Assembly (NCBI GenBank): GCA_950022655.1 | Contig: OX465580.1 | Span: forward strand, 95,746,797-95,810,796 | Length of the DNA stretch: 64,000 nucleotides | Direction of reading: 5' to 3' | Source: Alentia gelatinosa | Lineage: Eukaryota > Annelida > Polychaeta > Phyllodocida > Polynoidae | In this document: positions 10,260 to 20,909 of the stretch, one piece after another | How the letters are laid out: each line of letters opens with the position of its first letter | Position numbering within the stretch: position 1 is the first letter of the stretch | Translations under genes and position numbers: made by a program | The notes under the pieces: model-generated | What the model was told of the DNA's origin: nothing | What the model saw: the letters and a program-made list of their open reading frames with translations, nothing else | The model's database searches: none

Positions 10260-10943
10260 GTATTTATATGAATAAACTGGTGGTTTTCGCGCAGTGTTTC
10301 TGTTCTCGTTGCGGTCTATTCTGTGCACTTTCTCCTTGCATGTTTTGAGTATTTTCTCAGGGTACCACCGGGCTTCAAACTGCTCCAATTTCATGGGGAT
10401 GCGTGATGCACATAGTCTCCATTCTTTAAGTATATTCTTTTCGCTCTAAATAGCTGAGATTATGGCATGCTGTGCCTTAGTGGTGACGGATGTGCCAAAT
10501 CATACCATGTTCCCATGTCATGTTCCCATGTCAGTCTTGATCTGTATGTCAAGGAGTTGAGCAGTGATGGTCATAGGAGTTGAGCAGTGATGATTATGGA
10601 TTTTATTGATTAACTGGGTCTTATGGGCTAGACAATGAAAACCAGCTATCTTGTAAAATAGCTGATGTCAAAAGCCCACTGCTTTGACGAAACTATGTAA
10701 AAAGTTTTATGTATGACAATTGTAATTTTCCGTCAATAAAGAAATCATAAAAAAAAATATATAAAAAATGTCTAGGAAGGTTATGTCCGTTCTTGAACTT
10801 CTTATTGTGAATTTCATGGAGAAGTGATATTGGTTGAGCCATTCAAACCACATTGTTAGTTCTTCCTTTTCATGTTCCCAAATGAAGAAAATGTCGCCGA
10901 TGTATCGCCACCAAACCATTGGTCTATAGGTGATAATCGTCAC
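10260..10943 (-). pseudogene. Penelope-like element, reverse transcriptase fragment
   Basis: The 5' part reads PMVWWRYIGDIFFIWEHEKE and FTIRSSRTDITFLDI, the RT catalytic region in which the usual YIDD is YIGD. Further along, in other frames, come HPSPLRHSMP, SQLFRAKRI, ARWYPEKIL and KEKVHRIDRN. These are the conserved thumb and linker segments of Penelope-like RTs. Stops and frameshifts break the frame and the first catalytic Asp of the pair is lost (D to G), so it is inactive. The element is truncated before its RT N-terminus. Its GIY-YIG end is displaced to 9000-9430. Confidence 0.78.
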
Positions 10944-11599
10944 ATATATTTTATTCTAGGGTCTCTCTAATGGTCTATAGGATATCACACCAACAACAGA
11001 ATGAGGAAACTTACACTTTATGTATTAGGCGTAAACGGGATTGATCTTCATCCTTATTCGTCATAGTGTATATAAAGCAAAGCCTCCTGTAAGGCCATCA
11101 TCAAGGGCCATAGTTCGACACAGGGATATCGCTTGCAGGGTAGTCATAGGCAGATCCATTTGGTCACATGTTGTAGGACTTGTATAACTGTACCTTCCTT
11201 CGCCAAGCTGACTCAGACTCAGGTGCTTCCATTGACATTCCTACGGCCTAATGTCATACAAATCACATAAACTAAATCTTATGATGGTCATTGTCATAAT
11301 TAGACCTTTTGGGGGTATTCCTTTATAGGGTGAATAAATACAAAATACATACTGATATGTTCCCAATACGACATTCTAGATGTTGTGCCGTCCCTCCAAC
11401 AATCACCTTGTTTTACCGTGTGAATAAATCTCTCTCTTGTTAGGTGGTCGCCAGTTTGGTGAGGCAGCAGGGTCAAGTTTATATTGTTAAACTTGAAAAC
11501 CAATGAACAGATTCAGAGTTGGACAGTGATTATCATGGAAAAATCGTTTTGACTGGGAGTGACACTAATGTGTTTAGAAAAGGTAGACTTAAGGGCCTC
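10944..11599. other. Non-coding, no feature recognised
   Basis: The DNA left of the 11.6-kb element shows no gene-like signal. Short open frames are scattered and unsupported. Confidence 0.4.
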
Positions 11600-12396
11600 T
11601 TCCACCAACACGTGTACAAGATAAAGCAAGATCTGTCACGATTTGGTTATCTTGGTAAGTCTTGCTAGGATTTAAGTAATCGCATTCAATTTTGTTGCGA
11701 TGCATAAAGGGGGGTGTCCACCAACTACGACAAGGCTACGACAATGGCTTTCTGACAAGGTCCACGACAGGCCTACGATTGGAAAGCGTGTCGTAGCCTT
11801 GTCGTGGTTGGTGGACCCTAGTTCCCGACAAGAGTCTACGGCAAGGCCACGACAGGCTGCGACTGGAAGCTTGTTGGGGGCCTGTAAGGGGCCTTCTAAC
11901 AAGGCTATGACAATATCGAACATGTTCGATTTTTGCTATGACTGGACCTTTGTCGTGGAGTGTTGTGGTTTCCTCGTAGTGTGTCAGAACCATGGGCACC
12001 TTTTTTAAAGGAACCCGCAACGTCTACGACACGCCCCGACACCACTGTCCCGACACTGCTCTTCTCACGACAAGGCTGCGACAAGGCGCCGATAGGAACT
12101 TTCTTATCTGCTCTTGTCATAGCCTTGTCGTGGTTGGTGGACGCCCCCCTTTAGTCTGGTTAAGCACCCTTGCAATTCTTGTCACGATAGATTGCGGTAT
12201 GCAGCGGCATGTCAGCCAATAGATCGTGAGGCATTGCAGCGGTGGAGCACCAAACATACACACATTATCCCCCCAAAAATACACAAATTATTGTGCATGA
12301 TGTATCGCGGGAAAGGAGGTAAGACATATCGCGAGACTGTAAAATATAGAAAAATATACTAAGATATAAAGCGGCAAATCCATCGAGTTGGTGGAA
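11600..12396. mobile_element. Short TIR element (TTCCACCAACAC ends), host of a nested insertion
   Basis: The left end is TTCCACCAACACG and the right end CGAGTTGGTGGAA. Next to the ends lie sequences shared with 39106-39357: TCACGATTTTGTTGTCTTGC-like on the left and a segment around GCGGTGGAGCACCAAA with GACATATCGCGA on the right. Removing 11707-12151 brings it closer to the 39-kb copy. It is a non-autonomous DNA element with no coding capacity. Confidence 0.7.
11707..12151. mobile_element. Nested short TIR element with TA target duplication
   Basis: The ends are AAGGGGGGTGTCCACCAAC and, inverted, GTTGGTGGACGCCCCCCTT. They are flanked by TA on both sides (11705-11706 and 12152-12153). Inside, motifs of the kind GACAAGGCTACGACA recur in both orientations, including a half-element near 11790-11815. 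The TA duplication suits Tc1/mariner-type mobilisation, but no transposase is present to confirm a superfamily. Overlapping open frames come from the repeat sequence. Confidence 0.75.
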
Positions 12397-13583
12397 CCAG
12401 CATTTTAACTAGTCATATCATATAATTCTTTTGAAATTTTGATTAAAAATGAACTTTTATGAATTTCACAGGTGTATCAGTGATAATAGGCGCTGCATAC
12501 ACCTGACAAGTAATCAGAACAGTACAATCAGTCCAGGAATCTCTTGTCGGTATATGTAATATATTTACTATTAAAGGCTATTCTTTGGTTCTTCAAACTG
12601 CAACAAGAGTTATGAGATCTTATCATGCGATAGTCACAGCTCAGTGTAGACAGGGGTGGTGTGCGGCCAATCTCCATGAGGCACCCTGACAGTGAAGAAG
12701 GAAGTTATATTACTTACTAAACTGCGTATTATGTGTATAGATATAGGTATGGTACTTGTCAATGTCGGTGATGACGCCTTTTTAGAATGTGTTGTAGTGG
12801 GGCAAAGGTTCGTGCGGGAGTGTCATCCTTGTATTAGCCCTAGCAATGATTCGTCTTATGATATGTTTCGGTTTTTTATGATACGGAAAAGGCGTTGGTA
12901 AGAAAGACCCTGTTGCCGCCATTTATGGTCAGCACTGGATATGAACAGTTCCCGTATCACGATATGAGATCGGTCCCCGGCCTACTTCTTCATCTCCTCC
13001 GGTCCCGCATGTACCTTTCTGTCGAGGGTAACTGTAATTTTCCAATATTGAGGCAGATTTTGCAAGTATGATGGTATTTACTCCATTTCCAATTGTCAGT
13101 TCTGTACAAAGTACGTTACGAAAGGCGTCTGTGTTTAAAGTCATATAACCATGGGATTTTTATGGTTTGAACCGCATAACCGGAATCGTTGCTTAGATAG
13201 ATCTATGGTTATATTTCGCAACAGTAGGTTCTTAACATGAGGTGGACCGACATTGGCGGCACCTGGTGTATTGAATATAATTCTCCTTCCATTACCCCAG
13301 ACCCCCAATGAAACAAGATGGATGCCGTAGTGGGCTTATAAAATTTTATTTAATTTTATGGGTCTTATTGATATGAATAAGAGTAATACAAGAATATCAA
13401 TAATAAGAACAATAGTATAATTGACATAAGTATGTGGTTGTCAATTGTTATAAGTATTGTGATAACATAATGAAGATATTATGTAATATAACATAGTTAT
13501 AATGAACATGTAATAATAAAATAATATGAATAGCCAAGAAGCCAATAGTTATAGGGAGAGGAGGGTGGGAAAAGTTTTTATAG
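12397..13583. other. Non-coding, AT-rich DNA beside the DIRS-like element
   Basis: No coding or strongly repeated structure was recognised. The right part (13320-13580) is very AT-rich and probably includes the 3' flank or terminal repeat of the DIRS-like element, but I could not define its limits. Confidence 0.4.
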
Positions 13584-14618
13584 TCACTTTTTGAAAGAAA
13601 GAGAGTCAATGAGAGACTTGTTGACAGTCTCTTTGTCGGTGGTCTTGATGTATGCCCTGTGGGCTTGGGACCTCCACCCCCCATACCTCTGAATGTTAAG
13701 TTCAGGTATGCCGGCCTCAAAGGCCTGAGTGGCAGCGGCCTTCCTGAGGCTGTGGAGGGTGTAGGTCTTCACAGTTTGGCCTGTGGCCTGTAGTAGGCGG
13801 TCCCATTCCTTCGTCATTACCCGTGACGTGATGGTCGTTCCATCGGGCAGTGTCAGGAACGGATCCCGCAGTGAAGCCTTAGGGGCCACCCGTAGTAGTC
13901 CTCGAACCGCGTCCACAGGGCATACTCTGGTATCGTCCGCGGCCTCCAGGCGCATTACTTTCTGTTCCCCCACATGTTGGAGGTTTTTGGCCGCCTTGAT
14001 GGTGATTGTCACGTGTCGGCGGCCGAGGACCACGTCCCCCCGCGTGAGGTGCCGTGCTGGATCGAATGTATGAGCGGATTGCGGCGCCACCTCTCCCTGC
14101 CATAGGGCCGCGTAAAAGATCAGAAGCAGACCCGCTCTCATCGCCGTATGGAGGGGCGATACCGCGAGGCCGTCGAGAACTGCTCGGAAGACGTCCATCG
14201 GGATAGGGGGTTTCACATTTGGCACGTAGTCCTTGTTCCTCCTCATGCCCTCGAGGGCACGTTTCACCCGATGATCCTCTGTTGGTCGCACGTCCCCTCC
14301 CGTCAGTCGCAGATGCACCCGGACGTGCGATAGCTGGTTGGCGACTGTAGCCGGGGAGGGGGCGTGGTCGGCCACATATTCCAAGTAAGACATGATCAGG
14401 CTCACGGTCGGTGCCCGGGGGTCCACTCTCATCCGTTTGCAGAACGCCAGGTAGGTGGTGACTGCGGATCGCTGGTTTGCGAGCGTACCTGGGGCACGCG
14501 CCTCTAACTGCCTCGCAGATGCCTTCGCCTGGAGTAAGAGAAGCGCCCGATCTGCAGAAGAGACGGAGTACGGGTACAAATGAAGCATGGGTACATGGCA
14601 CGATAGGGTACAGCTCAT
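13584..14618 (-). CDS. DIRS-like element tyrosine recombinase (catalytic Arg lost)
   Basis: 344 codons from an ATG at 14618. The N-terminal part is a core-binding-like helical region (TLANQRSAVTTYLAFCKRM, ATVANQLSHVRVHL). The C-terminal catalytic part has KTYTLHSLRKAAATQAFEAG (the HxxR motif), RYGGWRS and AYIKTT with the presumed Tyr nucleophile. The first catalytic Arg, expected in a LLR-x-(S/G)E-type motif, reads ALWQGEVAP with Trp (TGG), one C-to-T change from CGG. DIRS elements use this enzyme instead of an integrase. It overlaps the end of the RNase H frame upstream on the same strand, as in this class. The frame is open but the enzyme is probably dead. Confidence 0.85.
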   Translation of the reverse strand: MSCTLSCHVPMLHLYPYSVSSADRALLLLQAKASARQLEARAPGTLANQRSAVTTYLAFCKRMRVDPRAPTVSLIMSYLEYVADHAPSPATVANQLSHVRVHLRLTGGDVRPTEDHRVKRALEGMRRNKDYVPNVKPPIPMDVFRAVLDGLAVSPLHTAMRAGLLLIFYAALWQGEVAPQSAHTFDPARHLTRGDVVLGRRHVTITIKAAKNLQHVGEQKVMRLEAADDTRVCPVDAVRGLLRVAPKASLRDPFLTLPDGTTITSRVMTKEWDRLLQATGQTVKTYTLHSLRKAAATQAFEAGIPELNIQRYGGWRSQAHRAYIKTTDKETVNKSLIDSLSFKK

Positions 14619-15740
14619 GGAGTTGAATGAGGGAGTTGGCCCTATCGTATTCCGTCCTCGAGAGATGGGCTCTGCTCAAGGCATCTGCGATCACGTTTTG
14701 CACCCCGGGGATATGGCTGAAGACGAGTTCTACCTGTAGACGTGCCTGCACCATCCATGCCTGGCGGGCACACTCCGCCAGGACTCGGTTTCGGGCACTC
14801 TCACTGTTGAGGGTCTGTACTGTGCCGAGGTTATTACAGAACACCTCAATCTGTGATCCCCGATCCCTGTCTGTGATGAATGTGTGGAGTGCGTAGATGG
14901 TGTTTAGAGCCTCCAGCTCTGAGATGCACTCCACGGGGTCGAGGACGGGGCACACCTGGCCGGAATACGAGTATCGGCCGTCAGTGCCTCCGACACCCTA
15001 CAGGCAGGCATCCACGGTGATGCGCCTCGTCGGCGGGCTGCGAGGGATGAGGGCGCGGCCATTCCATCCTTCCGCAAACTGTACGAACCAATCCAGATCC
15101 TGGCGCATCTCGGAATTGATGTTCATGTAGAAACCTCTCATCCCCCTGAGGGCCTCCAGCAACTTCGAGACGAAGGCCCGCGCCAGTCGAATACACCTCG
15201 CCACGTGTAATATCCTCCCCAGCACCGACTGGAGCTGTCGTTTGGTCAGGGTCCGGCGCTTCGCTACGGCTGACACGTGACCTCAGATATCCTCTAACTT
15301 GGCCATGGGGATCAAGAGTGTCATCGTACGGGCGTCGATCTCGATCCCCAACCACGTGACGTTCTGGCTGGGCTCCTGAGCCTTGTCGTGGGCCTCGGGG
15401 AGGCCCAGTTCAGCAAACAGATCACGTGCAATCCTGAAGTCCACGGCCGCCTTACCTCGGTCCTCGGAGAGGATGATGAGGTCGTCGAGGTACATCGCGG
15501 CCGTGACTCCCTTCGATCCCAGGATTCCCACGATGGCCTCCGCCACACACTGCATGTGGTAGGAGGAGGCACGGGCACCGAACGGCATGGCCGTATCACA
15601 GTAGTGCCCATCCTCCCACGTGAAACATAGCAGAGGCCAATCGAGGGGATCGCACCTAAAGTTCTTGTAGGCACGTGAAACGTCGATGGACGACATGTAA
15701 GACGACGTGCCCGCCTTAACGAGTTTGGCCACCGGAGGTA
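14600..15740 (-). pseudogene. DIRS-like element reverse transcriptase and RNase H
   Basis: One frame runs the whole length, with two nonsense codons. The RT part has SSIDVSRAYKNF, DTAMPFGARASSYHMQ and AMYLDDLIIL, all catalytic Asp present. After a TGA at 15283-15285 the frame continues with AVAKRRTLTKRQLQSVLG. After a TAG at 14998-15000 comes the RNase H domain: ISELEALNTIYALHTF, VFCNNLGTVQTLNSE and HIPGVQNVIADALSRAHL. Both stops could come from single C-to-T changes (CGA to TGA, CAG to TAG). The N-terminal RT fingers are missing: right of 15740 the frame stays open but no RT motif is seen, suggesting a deletion or a terminal repeat there. Confidence 0.85.
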
Positions 15741-16189
15741 AGATGGGCGATATGCCAAGGAGCGGGTAGAAAAAGTAGTGTTGAGTGTAGGAGACCTGAG
15801 AAGCGTATGAGGCAGAGTACAGTGTTGGCCTAGCACACTTTGATGTTTAGTGCGGCCGATAGTGGAGAGGTGGCGCAGGGGTGCACTTAGTGTAGAGTGG
15901 TTTCACCAGGGGGGGCAATGACCACCCCTGACCAAAGGCCATGGGCAACCCAGTCAGACTAATGCTGAGAGTATGGAGGCCAATATTAGCTTGCAGTCTT
16001 GATTGGTTTTGGCCATTTTTACAAAGTAACCCGTCAAATATCCAACTAAGGGTTTGTTCCTATTGTGATATTTGGAATCTATAATGTCATAAGGGTAAAA
16101 AAAGAGTTATCCTGCCACATGGAAGAGTATAAAAACCTTAATTGTAGCACAAAAGATCTTGAGATGCAGATATTTTCACTAAAAAAAGT
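15741..16189. other. Possible DIRS-like terminal repeat and spacer
   Basis: GC-richer DNA, including a run of seven G at about 15911, that stops being RT-like at about 15740. It could be the 5' terminal repeat of the DIRS-like element. No partner repeat was found after 13584. Confidence 0.3.
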
Positions 16190-18475
16190 TTGGCATGAAA
16201 CAAATAGTCGTAATAAATTTGTATAGACCACATGCGGCAAGCCTGGAGACCTATAACTTGCTGAGTAACGCAATCGAACATGTACTAAGTGGCAAGAATA
16301 TATAGAGCTATATGTATTAGGGGACTTTAATATAAATGAAAGAACAAAAAGGATAAAGATACAAAAACTCTAATCTCCTTGATGACCCAATATGGACTGG
16401 ATCAATTGATAAAGGAAACAACAAGATTCTCTGATGCAAATACAATAATTGATTTAATCTTTACTAACTCTGGAGATATAACCAACTCCGGAGTCTTACT
16501 AAACAGCATAAGTGATCATCAACCCATATACATAAACAAGAAAAGAATGAAAACCACATATACTACTTCATATTTTACTGGAAGATCTTATGCCCATTAT
16601 AATGAAAATAATTTTAGGCACTATCTAAGTAATCAGTTTTATATTATGCAGGACCCAGAGGATATGTGGGATTTCATTCTTACCTCGATCATCAGATACC
16701 TGGATATCGATTGCCCGTTTCGCATTTTTAGGACCAAGACTAAAAATGAGCACTGGCTAACACCAGACATTATTGAAATGGTTCTAAAAAAACCAACTGA
16801 AAATGGCCAAACGTGATAAATAGATAAATAGACAGAAGGCTAGAGATGCAAGGAACCTCACCAATAACTGTATTAAAGGAGCTAGACAGAATTATGTCCG
16901 TAACGAAATTGTCAATGCAAATGGTAATTATAAAAAATTCTGGAGGGACATCAAGAATATTATTCCCGGCCACGATGAGAAGTCGGGCATTTCGATTATA
17001 CATATCTATGATGAACATACAAATACACAGGTACCCGATACAGAAGAAACTAGTCATATAAACGATTACTTTAGTGGCATACTAAATCATACTCCATGGA
17101 GACCTTATGGCACATTCAACTATCCATGTATGCCAAAGATTACAACGAATGTGGTTGAGGTGACTAAATACCTAATGAAATAAAACTAAGTAAACCATCA
17201 GGAATAAAAGAGATCTCTACTAAGATCCTGATAGAAGCATTAAGAAGTATACCGCATCAACTTACCTATTTATATAATGTCATATTAGATACTTGTATTA
17301 TATCAAAAAGTTGGAAAAGTGCTACTGTTACCCCCATCTTTAAAGGAGGAGACTCTTGATCAACCCAAAACTATAGACTAATATCTGTGATTACATTACC
17401 ATCCAAAATACTTGAAAAGGTGACAAATGCTAGACTTCAGAACCATCTTGATTCTAACGGATGCCCAAGGCGGCTTTAGGAAGGGTATGTCGACTATTGA
17501 AACAGTAGCAGCCTTTACTGATCAAGTCTTGCAAGATATTAATGTGGGCCGTATTACTCCTACCATCTTCATCGATAGGAAATGGGCATTTGACACTGTA
17601 GACCCTCGATATTACTATCTAAATTACAACTGTATGGGATAAATGGTACAAATTTAGATCTCTTCAAAAATTACCTAATTGATGGAACTCAAAAAACAAA
17701 AGCCAACGAGAAAATCTTGGGGATCGGATGCAAATTATATGCAGACGATACAATTATTTTTACTTATGTGTCTGAGTTTGGTATAGGTGAGGCAATACTA
17801 CAGGAAGCAATTGACAAATTATCACTCTGGTGTGATCAAAATAAGTTGACAATAAACACAGAAAATACCAAGCTGGTCATTTTTGGCTCGAGATATCGTA
17901 TCAAGGACCTACCCCCAATAAATCTTGCCTTAGAAGATATACCTCTATTGAAAAAAGTTGCCTACCGACTATACCAACTCAACCTAATGAAATCTTTCTT
18001 GACACAACCTGTGGCTATTATGATGTATAAGATGACCATAATTCCTTATATGGACTACGGCGATGTGCTCTTTGCTAGGGCCTCTCAAGTATTACTAAAC
18101 AAACTGCAGGTTATGCAAAATAGGTGTCTGAGACTAATATTGGGCATGGAACGAATCACTAGTACGAATCTTGTACACTCTGTCTGTAATATATCAAATT
18201 TATATAAAAGATGCGATACTCACATACTGAATTTCGCTTTCAAAAAGACTTTGAACCAAGAAAGCCTGGATAATAGAGAACTAGCTACAAGGGCCTATGC
18301 TGCGCCGATCCAAGGGTATTATGACCAAATTGTTATGCGTACTACATGTAGTACAGAATATGTGTGTGCAATTAGATGGAATGAGCATCCACAAGATGTA
18401 AGAACAAATAACTCTCTGGTAGAATTCAAGAGTCTGTCTAAGAAGCTGATGTTAGAATTGATACACCTGAACTGA
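16190..18475 (+). pseudogene. Decayed non-LTR retrotransposon (EN and RT)
   Basis: The pieces are in order on the plus strand. The endonuclease end reads LYRPHAASLETYNLL and GDFNINER (16200-16345), then a linker (TTRFSDANTIIDLIFT, SISDHQPIYI, 16379-16816). The RT starts with PTIFIDRKWAFDTVD (17570-17600). YADDTIIF (from about 17740) begins a long open C-terminal part to 18475 with DKLSLWCDQNKLTINTENTK. At least four frame breaks occur. The GVPQGS segment between motifs A and C is missing, so an internal deletion exists near 17700. No poly(A) tail is evident. Confidence 0.82.
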
Positions 18476-18854
18476 AAAGTAATTGTTACTCACCTATCTC
18501 ATAAACATGAACCTGAGCACAAACTTAGATTCTGTTGATACCATCATATCTATAATCGATTTCCAATTTTATAGTCTTGCTTTCGAAGGTCACATATTAA
18601 AATTGGAAGTAGCTGACATTTATGCCATGTACACATGTTGTAAATGTTTCTGATAATGATTACGTACTACGCCTGTATAAATACCCCACCCTCAAAACCA
18701 GTTAAGGGATCGACTAAGGAAGCCGATTGAAACTAGTGAATTACTCACTGATGGTATTCTCCTTCTTAATTGTTATAAACGAAATCGCAAAAACTGCATT
18801 GAAGAACACCTTGTAATGAAAGGTGACATAAAGAAAAGTTATCAAAATAAAATT

Positions 18855-20345
18855 CCAATCTGCCTACCCACCAATGTACTCCCATTCCAATCTACCTGTC
18901 CACCAGACTATTCACATTCCAAACTGCCCAACCATTAATCTGCTCACATTCCAACAACATGCCTACTCAACATCCTGCCAATCCACCAGTCTGCTCAGGT
19001 TTCATCATGCCTAATTGGCAACCTGTCTATTCACCTACATGCTTACATTCCAACCTTCCTACCCACCAACCTCCCACCCACCAACCTACCTACCCACCCA
19101 CTGGTCTGCTCATATGTCAACCTACTCTCCCATCAACCAGTCTGTTTACATTCTAACCTGATTACCCACCAACCTGCCTACCTGATCTCCTGCCTACCCA
19201 AACCGGCCTACCAACCTGTCAGTGTGCTCAGATTTCAACCTGCCAACCCATCAACCTGCTTTCCTACTAACCTGAGAGGTGTTCTTAAAACTAAGAACGA
19301 CAAAAGATTTGATCTTATCATGGTTTTTGTTGCATTTTTATTACCTACAGTGATCTGTCTTTATGGAGGATGGTCTTACAAGATGATCATGAAAATATCT
19401 TTATTTTGAGTATTTGAAAAGGTCACAAGTTTTATCTCTTTTAGGTCCGTTGCTAGGTGGGTTCCATCCTTCATAATAAAATGTTTTCCACTAAGACAGG
19501 AAAAAAGTAAATAAAAAGGCCACAGAAGATATAACGGAATTCTGAGGACCAAATGTAGAAAACGGACTGGCACTTCGATCGTGGTCACTATCGCCTGACG
19601 TTGGCCATACTCGTAATCGCTCAGCCAGTATCGTTCTTAGTTTTAAAAACACCTCCCCGGTTATCCATCAATCAGCTCTCATTTCAACCTACCTACTCAC
19701 TATCTTGCCCACCCAACAACCTGCACACCCACTAACTTGTCTACTTGCCAGTCTACTTACCCACCAACCTGCCTACAAACCAGTCTGCTCACCCACCGAA
19801 CTACCTACCCATCAACCTGCACGCCCAACAACTTGCTGACCCAACATCCTGCATACTCAGAATTCCTGCCAACCAGTCTACCTACCCATCAGTCTGTTCA
19901 CTCATCTACCTGCCCACCCATAAGTTTGCCTATAAATAAACACATCAACATTGCCACCCACCACATGCCCACCCACCCACCTGACTACACACCAACCTGC
20001 CTATACAGCAACTTGTGAACCCACCTTTCTGGTTACCCACCAAACTGCACACCCACTATTCTGCCGATCCACCAATGCACCGACCTACCCATCTGACTAC
20101 ACACCACGTACCCACTGGTCCAATCTACATACTTACCAGTATCCTTACCCACCAGTTTGCCTACCTGCCCACCTGCCCACCCAATAACCTGCCCATCCAG
20201 CAACCTAATTTCCCGTTATTCTACTCACCCACCATTCTGACTGCCCCTTAAACTGTTCATCCACCAAGCTGCCTACCTGTCAATCTGTCATCATTCCCTA
20301 CCCATCTACAGACACGCCTACGCAACAGTCCCAGCAACCTCACCT
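18855..20345 (+). repeat. Degenerate minisatellite, CCCACCAACCTGCCTA-type units
   Basis: Units of about 16-20 bp built on ACCCACCAACCTGCCTACC repeat imperfectly over roughly 1.1 kb, strand-biased to C and A on the plus strand. Open frames rich in Pro, Thr, Cys and Leu are products of the repeat. It is interrupted by an inserted TIR element at 19276-19655. Confidence 0.85.
19276..19655. mobile_element. Short TIR element inserted in the minisatellite
   Basis: The left end GAGGTGTTCTTAAAACTAAG is matched by the right end, whose reverse complement is GAGGTGTTTTTAAAACTAAG. The 25-bp ends differ at one base. Length is 380 bp. It cleanly splits the CCCACCAACCTG array. I could not define a clear target duplication because the flanks are repetitive. 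Confidence 0.75.
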
Positions 20346-20909
20346 TACAACACTGCTTAAATGCATACTTATGCCAGGCATTGCAATCCTTTCAGAAATT
20401 TGCTTATGCATGTATATGGAAAATCATGTACGCCATTATACGCATTTGGACTAATCCGCCCACTCCCCTTGCTGAGTACATACTTTATGGATGGCCTCAA
20501 AATGAAACGTGGGAATTTAGCTAACTGCAGATCACAAAATTCAGGCTGATTAAAATTGCCTATAATTTGGGTATGGATACCGCTGCTACCTGAGGTTGAT
20601 TGGCCACCACCTCTGTCTCCACTATATTCTGACTAAGAGGTTGGTCGGGTTAAATTCCACCCTGATTCTGCGTTGTGCGCTTCATAACAGGTAATTTTGT
20701 TATACAGGCTCTAAAAGCAGAAATACTTGAAAAGAAATATTTATAGCCTATAAATTGATAATGAAACCTATCTTTATGTTCTTTGTATTTAAAAAAAATA
20801 CATACAAAAGGAAATGTGAATGTGGAAAATTGGCTCGGAGGTTATGAAATAACACTCTCCAAGCAGTGCGAAAGATCTGGGGCCTGTTTAATTTTACACC
20901 CCGACGATA
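20346..20909. other. Non-coding spacer
   Basis: Nothing recognised between the minisatellite and the foldback element. One 62-codon open frame has no domain. Confidence 0.4.

Noticed and set aside
11700..12222. Five overlapping frames of 64-102 codons on both strands
   Set aside because: They lie inside the nested TIR element, whose repeated GACAAGGCTACGACA words keep several frames open.
13783..14333. Plus-strand frames opposite the tyrosine recombinase
   Set aside because: Antisense shadows of a GC-rich coding region with clear recombinase motifs on the other strand.
13879..14955. Reading the RNase H frame as one 358-codon protein to 13879
   Set aside because: RNase H similarity ends near 14600; beyond that the recombinase frame carries the motifs, so the rest is an out-of-frame extension.
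18959..20251. Pro/Thr/Cys-rich frames that resemble a mucin or antifreeze protein
   Set aside because: They follow the CCCACCAACCTG minisatellite, are open in several frames at once, and are broken by stops and an inserted element.
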